Part shown: piece after piece, positions 55,361 through 64,000 of the stretch | Numbering within the stretch: the stretch's first letter is position 1 | Layout of the letters: every line of letters starts with the position of its first letter | Source: Hormiphora californensis | Taxonomy: Eukaryota > Ctenophora > Tentaculata > Cydippida > Pleurobrachiidae | Direction: 5' to 3' | DNA: 64,000 bases | Assembly: GCA_020137815.1 (NCBI GenBank) | Contig: CM035355.1 | Span: 7,502,091-7,566,090 of the forward strand | Made by a program: the position numbers and the translations under genes | Notes under the pieces: generated by a model | The model's database searches: none | What the model was told of the DNA's origin: nothing | What the model saw: the letters and a program-made list of their open reading frames with translations, nothing else

Positions 55361-55850
55361 ATATCCCGACAGTATCTTCCTGGATGCTGGTCGCGGCGGT
55401 GTCTTCCTGTACTCCTACCTTGATTCATCGTGTCTTCCTGGACACCAACAGCTACCAACCATGTCTTCCTGGACGTGGCTGTACTTCTTTCTGCTCCGAG
55501 GAGGGGGAGGGTGTACAACTAGCGTGTGTGATTGGACACTTATTAGTCTTGGACATTCACTAGTATTTGCATGTTTTTTAGAAATATTATTATTATTATT
55601 ATTATTATGATTATATGTGTGGGTGGTATTATATTTGTTCACCCCAGCTGTTCTCACGGTCTCCTTGGGTCCCCGCCCCCGTTGTCCCGGGTAGTGTTAC
55701 TGTCCCCGGTGGCATTGCTGTCCTCTGGTAGTTGCTGCGTGGTAGTAAATGGGATGGACGTGTCACGGGGACGTCTCCTGGGCCGGTGAGTGGCTGGGCT
55801 CCTCTTGGAGAAGTGTCAAAGTGCAATTATCGCCAGGAGCGCAGTAAATA
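55361..55850 (+). other. gypsy 3' region with candidate LTR
   Basis: Four spaced copies of TGTCTTCCTGG (about 31 bp apart) at 55373-55480, then a polypurine tract and TGTACAAC near 55511, a plausible LTR start. An (ATT)n run lies near 55585. Without the 5' LTR the LTR end cannot be fixed; about 55850 is an estimate. Confidence 0.45.
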
Positions 55851-58499
55851 TTGAATGAGTTGAGCATGTATCTATATAGCTATGATTTTACTTTTGAGAC
55901 TCAGTTCTCGCCTACACCAGAAAACACGACTTCTAAACGAGCAGCCAGGAATCTTACAGTACTTGTTGAATTGCGTTTAGTAAGGGGTGAGAGAGTCACC
56001 CCTTACTCAACAATGTTGGTGATTATATTGATAATTGATGATGATTGTGATCGGGAGGACCCGATCGAAAAGCTTGTATTAGCGAATACAATCTCCAATT
56101 GATACAGGATCAATAACTCACCATACTGGCCATGATGACCTGTTGCTCTATAGTCAGATGGTTCTCGATTGATAGTACCCATGGGTAGGGGGAGTCGTCT
56201 GAACGCAAACCGTTAATGCTTTCAGAACCTGTAGGGGAATTGATTATTACTCAAACAAATAGGGAATGGTTGGTTTGACAGTAATCCAACTGTCCCCGAT
56301 CACTGCGCTTACAAACTATAACAAGGACAGCTCATATAATAACTCACATCGAAGAGCCTGATTTTGGTACAGAAAGTTCCCTTGTGCCATACAATGGGGT
56401 CCTTATTAGACCCGTCAATACAGTCCAACTCAATCACCTGCCCCTTGGAGGAGCACCCTGATGTAGGCCTCAACAGAACTCTGTCCCGAGTACTGTTACC
56501 TGGAAATAGTCTTTTTATATGTGTGAGGTCACTACACGGGCTTCAAGCAGCCGCACCGGGTTCGGCCAGTTCGGAGAGGGCAGTATTTTGTAAGACAACA
56601 GGGCGGGTTATGATAGCTGATTACCTTTATAAGTAGTGTTGTGAGAATGAGTTGATCCAGTAATAGTTCAGAGGATAACTCAGTTTATCTTTCTTTCCTG
56701 TTCACAACATCATTTCTCGGCTGTATAACAGGTTACAAAACTCATAACAGAGATTCGCTTCTCTGCTCGGGAGGCTGTTCTACCAGAGATCCTGTTACCC
56801 AAAATGTAGACTCTCCTTTGAGGGGAAATATCCTCTTTTGAGGAGGAGTTATATGTGATCTTTCTAACACACAAGGGTACGTGACATAGGAGATTTTGTG
56901 CGAAATAGGGGAGTTGACGTTGGGAATTATGGGTGAGGGGCTACGTTTTTCGCTTGGGTGTAAGGGGCTGGTCAAGACTTGTTACTCAAAAAGTCAGGAC
57001 CGAATACAATGTCAGCTTGGTGAGGTATCTGGGAGAATGAAACAGAAGAAAAACGATACCTGGAGTTTCCTTGAGAAACTTTTCAAAGTCTGGGCCAACG
57101 CGAGGTCCTTCTTCGAGTACTTGAAGTTGTGTCCCTCCAACTCGAACATCATACTCAGGGACTTGGGGTCAAAACAAACTAAAATACGGAGACAATGTTG
57201 TATGTTCTAACTTGATCTACCGAAAATAAAATGTGGGCTGCCTGTGTTGTTTACACCTGCTTTGAAGATCCCCATCTCACCCCTTTAGCTACTAATGAAG
57301 ATCGTCCATCTCTAAGCACCCCCCCCATCTATCTACTTACAAAGTCCTGGAAGAACTGCTGCAACGATCGATTGTCATGACTCCACTGATCCTGCTGCTG
57401 TAGGTGTTAAACCAGTCCTTGAATTCTCAGGAATGTTTATGTTGGGTGATCACCCACTATCGTCTTGAAATCTGAGGAAGAGGTCAGTAGCCAGTATAGG
57501 TTTCAAAGCAAACTGGCGGGGATAAAAGAATGAAAACGAAAATCATTTTGGACATAATCATACACTTCAGCCCCTAAACCCCAAAAAATAGCTGTCTCTT
57601 CAGACACTTTTAACCGTGTTGATCAAGTATACCTCTGCTGTTGATACCGTTCTTTTTCCACTATTCATGTCATGATTATCTGTGGAGCCACCTATTGTAT
57701 CGGATCAGTGTAGCGAATCTGCCTCAGTTCTCAGGTGTCCTCATCCACGTTTTAATCCGTTCCAGGTGGACCGCAGTTCTGTAGCATGCAGGGTGGGGGA
57801 TGTGGTACAGGGGGTGATATGTGGAAGTCATGTGAGGGGGTGGCTGTCATTGCCTGAACATATTATCATTTCTTTCGGTCAGAGCATTGTCTTGACTGGC
57901 TTGGAAAGGGGTGGCATATGAGTGGTGGCAAGGTCTTACAAGTCCCATCTTACAGTCATGTGGAGAATGGATAGCTCAAAGGTGTTGCCATCGCAGCTCT
58001 GCCAATCTTTCTCCCTCAGGAACTTTGATCAGGTAGGAGGTACCACCGAAACACTCGCATTCATTCTCCGCAAGGTGGGGGTGATCTCCAAAGTTTCCCT
58101 GGGGTGGAGAAAGTGGTAAAGTTACTATCCTAGCCCCTGGCGTGGAGATAGTGATAGACAGAACATGATAATAATTGAGTGATTTACCTGCCGTGTAGCG
58201 TGGGGAATTCTGGGGGTTTCCTGGATCTCAAAATCCCTGATCATCGACAGTTCAACTGAAAATATTAATGTCGGTAACTACATTGCTTTGGCTGATCCCA
58301 GATCAACTAGATCGAGGCTTGGTTTTCAAAAAAGTACCTCGTCGCGATGATAATACTGTTTATATTGATCAACTGCGATGTGAGCCACACAATGTTCAAT
58401 GTTTTTACTCACTGTGAAAAACAAAGGAAGACTTAGGTTTAGTGAAGGTGAGTCTAAGTAGATCGTCATCAAACAGAAGGTTTAGTTGCTCCATCTTTA

Positions 58500-59413
58500 C
58501 AGACTCCCCACCAACCACCCCACTTGTTACGTGGTACCTCTTGATTGGGATCTGTATGGCGGAACAAAATTACAGAGTCAACAAAGATACATACAGTGTC
58601 AACACAGCACGTTTCTTGTGACCAACTGTTCATGGCGCCGATCTGATTACACTTGTTTTGAGTACAACCACGGGTCCGTCTGGTGCCGCAAGACAGGTAT
58701 CAATGTTGAACCACTATAATAGATTCTAAAGATAATTAAAAACACCACAAAATCAATCAACAAAGACTCTTCAGGGAGAGAGGCCAGCCTTATAGCACAC
58801 CATGGTACCAGGAACTATCCTGTAGAGTGTTTCCCAGGATGGGTCTGTGAGGGGGCGGTGGACGGGAGACTCCCTCGTCCCTTGAAAAAATAGGGAGTCA
58901 AGTTAGGAATGAGTCACACTACTGCACTAATATGACCATATGTAGGTACTCTGCTCTGGCGGCACTGACCCGATCTAGCGGAATCTGGCTACGCCATTCA
59001 GTGATTACTTGAGGGAGATAGATACTATCATTTTATCACTAGGAACAATACCATGGGCGCAGAGGCTGCTTTGCGTCTTCCAGCGTTGTTACCAATCGTC
59101 ATGTTAAACAATTACAGGCAGCACTAAAATAATCACAGATTCACAGCTATACCGCCGGTGTAGTAGTAAACCGCCTCTGAGAGCTCACTCGGTGGTAGCT
59201 CACTCGGTGGTAGGTAAAGTGTCTGGAATTGCTATCACTGATGTTGTATCCAAACTTAGAAGTATAACTCTCTCCTTCTTCTTTTTCACGTGTGCAGAAG
59301 CAGCCAGAAGCACCTATATACGAATAGACAGGCAGGTGAGTCAGGGCGGACTCATACACAAAACGTAAGCAAACAAATCAACAAGAAAGCTTTGATTGTA
59401 GTTCCTTCTTCAT

Positions 59414-59445
<32 letters not shown>

Positions 59446-61139
59446 TGAGTGAGAAAGAGTCAAGAGAGACAAAGAGAAAAAGAGAGAGAGAGAAAGAGAG
59501 GGACTATTTTTAGCTACAACAAGCCGTTATATATCTAAACCAATACATATGTTAGTAAGTCGGATTTACTTCCCTCATCGCGTCTTCACACTCTCCCCGA
59601 CAAGGCCATAAAATAGGGTAATATGATAGCCCGCAGCTCTCAGTCCACAGAATCCCACATTATGTTTCTGATCAGTCTAGAAATATATGCAAAAAAAGAA
59701 AAGAGTGAAAAGTTTCTATATCGCTAGCTCGCGTTATTGCAGACCCCGTTTTAATTCTCATTGCGCCGCTACCACTACCAGACAGCCATATCGACATATC
59801 GCCCCTCAGTCCCAGCCTTGGGTTCCCAGAACACCGTATAACCTTTCCGCGGTATTCCTCTTTTTCTTTTCTTGCAAAAGTTCTGCTGAGCTCAATCTCA
59901 TTCTCTGTCGTGACCGGCGTTTGTATCACATTTTTGGCTGTGTGGAAAGACCTCTAGTTCTCTTTCTAACGAGCCCGGATGAAGCAATTTGATCAAGAAA
60001 TGACCAGTTATGGCCAAAAACTATGCATTTGGTGCTAAAAAGTGTACAAACTTTACCACTTGAACCCACAATTTTCCGACTTCTGATGCGCGTTATTGTT
60101 TTGCGCGCAAACAAATTTTTTGAGCCGCGCGCGGACTTAAGTTTGAAAACTCGAAAATTAAAAATCTTGAAATCTTGAAATTCGAATATTCAAATTCGTT
60201 TTTGATCTTTTTTTAACAGTCGTTTGAAATTTTGAAATCGCTGGCTTATCCGTTTGCCTTATCCTGCTTAGCATTCGTCAACAACAATCTTTCAGTCTCT
60301 TTGTGAAAAGCTCACTTCTTTGGCTTGGGATGCGCTGCAGCGGGCAGCCCGATCAGCCAGGGGCAGTGCCAGCCTGCAAGGCTTTCAGCCGCGCTAGCCC
60401 CTTTGCGGACGGGGCCAGCAGGGTCCAGGGACTGTAAGCCCCGGTGAGGATCGTTGAGGTGAAAACACCCGGATAATTTTGCAGTTTGGATCACTTTTAA
60501 CCCCAGAAATGCATTTAAAAATGAATGTCGGATCATCACAAGTGCACGCCTGCAACGAGGGGCATGCATCGATAACAGCCCCTTGGCAGCCCCCCACGTT
60601 CTAGGGAATCCCTCTAACAGTCCATTTTTTCAACTGTTTACTGCCTTTTCGACTTGCCTAACTAGAGTACCCGTTTGCTGGGAACCCGTGACCTGGTAAA
60701 TGGTAATTTATCCTCATATAACCGGTGACATTTGTGTTTGATTTTTAAAAGATAAATTAATTTGTTCCTTAGCTGGTTGAGCTCATGGTCGAGTTTCTGC
60801 AGCGGTCGAGCAGTTAGCCAACTAGAAGCATCGGGCTCGGAGCCTAGCTCCATCGCACGCTGTGTCCTCATATCAAGTACTGGCTACTTCCAAGATTTCA
60901 ACAACACACCTTTTATTCTCTTCACTTTTGTCTTTTTGATTAAAAACGTTTGGAAAAACTTACAAAAATTAATAACAAAACTTTAAATTTGCAAATTGTA
61001 AAGAGATTTGTATTTTAAACAATTAAATGTAACACGCGGAAATAGATACTTTTAACGCTGCAAAAACGCGCGCGATATCCAAAAATCGCCTTTAGCTTTT
61101 TATATTTTGATCTCGACCGAATTTTCTTGTTTTTAAAAA
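58500..61139. other. upstream of the PLC exons, no gene recognised
   Basis: Contains a (GA)n microsatellite at about 59418-59500 and some AT-rich and GC-rich unnamed repeats (for example near 60300-60600). One stretch near 58790-58860 could be a further PLC exon on the minus strand (DPSWETLYRIVPGT), but I cannot support it. Nothing else recognised. Confidence 0.4.
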
Positions 61140-64000
61140 ACTTGAGGAACAGAGGAACGAGAAGAACTTAGCATGAGGATCCAAGGATGAATTGATTTAT
61201 TGTTTCCGTTTTTATTCTTCTGTTTATCCCTCTCCTTAAAGAAAAGACAAGAGAAGACGTGTCTGGTTTTTCTAAGTAAAAGATCTCAGAGGACCTCGTT
61301 GGGTATTAACCAAGACGCCAAGACTTGCAAGGAACGGTTCCTCGCGCCTCTATTTACAGGACAGGATGTCGGGTGTGGCTACCCATGTGGCTACCCATGA
61401 TGTTATTATGTGCAAGACAGATATGGAGGGTAAGTTGCTCGCCACGAGCTACTCTGATAGTTGTAAAGGTGCCAGCATAGCACAGAGCATCAAGGATGAT
61501 ACGCGGACCTCCGAGGGGGACTACCAAACCGATTTGATGGACAGTTATCAAACAACTGTATGCTTTGTTACCGGACACCAGGACGCATCTCTACCCACTC
61601 ATCTGAATCTGTATCTTCATTCACGGCAGGGAGATTTACAGAGACGTTGGAAAAGCTGAAAGAGGATCTTCAGGTTCACTTCCGGATCTAGTAGCTCCCA
61701 AGGGTTAGGCAAGATTCTTGCGGCTGATCGAGGAACCATCCCTGACAGTGTGACTCCTCCTGACTCAAATACTGAGAGGCAGTGGCTCCTGTGAACTCCG
61801 ATAAAGAAGGTACCTGACAATCAAGGACAAAGGGGAAGATGGACCAATGTGTGAGAAGAAATGGACCGAAGTTGTACGAACAAAAGTGGAAACAGCGTTG
61901 AAGAATATTCCGGTGTAGATCTTTCTGTCAACAAGAGAGGACTAATCTGATGTTTGAGACGGATGATCAGATGGAACAAGCGAAGGAGGTTCTCTCTCCA
62001 TTCCTTATGTGTCTTCTGCAGTGGAGAAAGAGAGAAGAAGGATCCCCGGATAATGGTCAATGACCTTGATCAGGACCTGTTAGAGAAGGATAGTCTTCTC
62101 TCCGAGATTGTCAGTGATAAGAATGAGTCAGTGAAGAGGCTTGTTGAGGAGGGTCATGTGTGAAGGTGGTTCATATTAACAAGACAGGGAGATATGCTGT
62201 GGATTCAGGTAACCCCAGAGGTGAGGAAGGTGATTGCTGACGGAAGGACAAGCTCTTTTTGAGCTCCGACAGCACTTTGTTAGGAACAGGTTTTATGTCA
62301 CTCAGTGTTTCCACTGTCAGCGCTTTGGTCATGTAGCGGGTCCATCTACTGTCCAAACAAGGATAAATCTGCTGTTTGTGCCTTCTGTACAGGGGATCAT
62401 GAACTAGGAGTTGCCAAGCCAAGAAGGATAACGTAGTGAGCAGAATGAAATGTCAACTGGATCATGGAGGAAGCAAAGAGGACAAGCGTCATGCTAAGAG
62501 TCACCCAGCCTCAAGCAGTATGTGTCCATTCTACATCAATGCTAAAGCTAGACTCATGGAGGCACAAGTGGCGTGACTAAGGAGGAAAAAACCTGTAATC
62601 AGACGAGGGCATGGGAGGACCTGAGAGGAAAACGACTTGGAAGATTGGCTCACTAAATGTTCACTCAATTATGATAAAACGTCAGGTGTAATACACACTT
62701 GGAGGAAAAAGGATGCGACCATCTGGCGGACAGGAGACTTATCTGAAGCAAAGTGACACTGCAAAACTTCAGGAGATTAGAGATTATGGTTGAACATCTT
62801 CTCCTCTCCTAGGGCCGAACGCTCTGGAGGAGGAATTGGATCTTGTACAGGGATGGCGTAAAGATCAAGTACACACCAGTAAAGACTAAGTTTAAATCAT
62901 TCCAGGTCCAGGAAGCCCTTATCGGTATTGGGCAGGATCTTACAAGGTTGTGCAATATCTATAGGCCTCCTTACACGGGCAAGGCAAGATATACGGAAGC
63001 ACAGTTCCTGGATGAGTTTAATGACTATCTGTCCGAGCTAGTCTGCAAAACTGGATATCCGTTCTGATGGGTGATTTTAACTTCCAAGTCCACGACACCC
63101 AGAACTTCTATGCCAAGAAATTACTTGCACTGCTTGACTCTCTGGGGTTTGATCAATTAGTTCCAATGCAAACCCACCCATGTGTCGAGGAGGTACTCTT
63201 GATCTCTTGCTGTGCCAAAAAGACAGAGTTTCTAAAGTTCAATCAGTGACAATATTTCCAGAAGGGACAACTTCGGAATCACTTTATGTTTTAGCTGATC
63301 TGTTAATCGAGGACTACTAGAAGTGAATACAAAACCCGTGAACAGATTGACACATAACAGAGATTTTAGGGCAGTTGACCTGGAACTGTTCAGGCGAGCT
63401 TTGGAGATGTGGATTGGAGTGCGGTGATGGAGTCTAAATCTGCTGAGGATGCTTTGGCTGCTTATTCGAGGATAATCGAGGATCTTGTGGAGAGGACTGT
63501 CCACTGAAGAGGAAAAAGAGAAAGGGGCGAAGATAAAGCCATGGAGAGATAATCCAGAGGTGCGTGAGGTTCTTCGACTACGAAGAAAGCGCGAGAGGGC
63601 TTGGGAAAGCAACAGAACTAGTATAACGAAGAAGCAATTCAATGACCTCAGAGAAGTTTGGACGTGTGGATAAAGAGGCGAGAATGAAGTAGTGTGAAAG
63701 ATGATCTAGAGAATCAAGGGATGACCCAAAGCACTTCAGAGAAGCTCAGCCGCCTTCTTGGAAACAATGAAACCTTTCTACCGAAACAAGTGATAAGGGA
63801 AGCTAGCGGATGATTTTGGTGACTTCTTTGTTGGAAAAGTTGAGAGGATCCGAACTACTGTGTTAGAGGAGCAGAACCAGAGGACAACGAGGAATGTTTT
63901 ACATCGACCCCTGTCTGGTTGTTTTGAAAAGTTTGAGGAGTTTCCCCGAGAAACTAATCAGGATTATCAAAGATATTGCCTGACAAGACCTGTGATCTTG
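61140..64000 (+). pseudogene. decayed copy of the 31-35 kb LINE family
   Basis: The 5' UTR (about 61230-61360) matches that of the intact LINE. ORF1 begins at 61366 (MSGVATH) with MEGKLLATSYSDSCKGA against FEGKLLVTSFSDKCKGS in the intact copy. Zinc-knuckle pieces (CFHCQRFGHVA, SSMCPFYINA) follow in changing frames. ORF2 pieces include LYRDGVK-type MYRDGVKIKY, NIYRPPYTGKARYTE, MGDFNFQVHDTQNF and basic linker pieces to the window end. Many single-base indels and stops. It continues past the window. Confidence 0.88.

Larger units (their letters stand above)
47334..55850 (+). mobile_element. Ty3/gypsy element with env-like gene, 5' end lost
   Basis: Order: gag remnant, protease, RT, RNase H, integrase, env-like gene, an extra ORF, then a purine-rich tract (GAGGAGGGGGAGGG near 55500) and a candidate LTR start TGTACAAC. 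The 5' LTR and most of gag are missing: the element begins abruptly inside a kinase exon. Frame breaks occur in gag (about 47590), RT (about 49160 and 49420) and env (about 53340). Gene order with env after pol is that of errantiviruses and other env-bearing gypsy groups. Confidence 0.85.
42527..58496 (-). pseudogene. PLCG: PLC-gamma-like gene, split and frame-damaged
   Basis: Phosphoinositide phospholipase C. N-terminal exons (minus): about 58413-58493, 58171-58255, 58030-58097, 57347-57402, 57035-57190. X-box exons: about 56622-56690 (HSHNTTY, the catalytic His region), 56355-56510 (VIELDCIDG, DPIVWHKGTF), 56103-56232 (SPYPWVLSIENH). The C2 end is at about 43090-43240 (GYRSVILHNAYSEELDLACLLIRV, the PLC-gamma version) and the tail at 42527-42697. 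SH2, SH3 and Y-box exons are absent between 43.2 and 56.1 kb, where a kinase fragment and a gypsy element lie. Two frame slips are seen in the X box, near 56660 and at a C-run near 56187. Most likely a disrupted copy; a misassembly or missed exons could mimic this. Assignment to PLC is firm, to the gamma subtype moderate. Confidence 0.65.

Noticed and set aside
59672-59992. Overlapping frames on both strands near 59.7-60.0 kb
   Set aside because: No recognisable domain, no splice context and mutual antisense overlap; left unannotated.

Overview
This window is nuclear DNA of an invertebrate animal. The genes are metazoan (TBC1D20, KCTD3/SHKBP1, UFL1, HSP70, BRAP, a flavin amine oxidase, eIF1A, a PLC-gamma-like gene, a PIM-like kinase and a class A GPCR). 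Most are split by short introns with GT/AG borders. Introns and spacers are crowded with transposons: CR1-like and RLE-type LINEs, a Ty3/gypsy element with an env-like gene, hAT-like and TA-target MITEs, and large foldback elements. No ribosomal or mitochondrial marker fixes the phylum. A sponge, cnidarian or similar non-vertebrate would fit, but this is inference.

Layout. 1-15.3 kb: a minus-strand series TBC1D20 <- KCTD3-like <- UFL1. An intronless GPCR lies inside a KCTD3 intron, and TBC1D20 introns hold three MITEs. UFL1 and an intronless HSP70 (15.9-17.7 kb, +) are head to head. 18.8-20.3 kb: a 5'-truncated RLE-type retroelement. 20.9-21.2 kb: a small mitochondrial-looking protein. 21.7-27.4 kb: BRAP (+), whose introns hold a TIR element and a foldback with another transposon nested in it. 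28.7-37.9 kb: a flavin amine oxidase (-) whose large intron contains a full-length CR1-like LINE with both ORFs open. 38.7-39.7 kb: eIF1A (-). 40.2-41.9 kb: a cluster of palindromic elements.

42.5-58.5 kb is the most rearranged part. A PLC-gamma-like gene (-) has its N-terminal and X-box exons at 56.1-58.5 kb and its C2 end and tail at 42.5-43.2 kb, with nothing recognisable of SH2, SH3 or Y-box between. In the gap lie, on the plus strand, the first four exons of a PIM-like kinase and then a 5'-truncated Ty3/gypsy element (47.3 to about 55.9 kb). The kinase reading frame stops at the HR of its HRD loop and runs in frame into gag-like sequence. The gypsy element carries protease, RT, RNase H, integrase, an env-like gene with a furin-type site, and an additional acidic, serine-rich ORF with a basic tail. 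From 61.1 kb to the end is a decayed plus-strand copy of the LINE family seen intact at 31-35 kb.

How the genes relate: the host genes are ordinary housekeeping, signalling or translation genes with no sign of an operon. The notable biology is transposon activity: target-site duplications are still exact, a nested insertion has a reconstructable empty site, an insertion sits 4 bp past a splice donor, and a signalling gene is disrupted. Exon borders were read by eye and may be off by a few bases.
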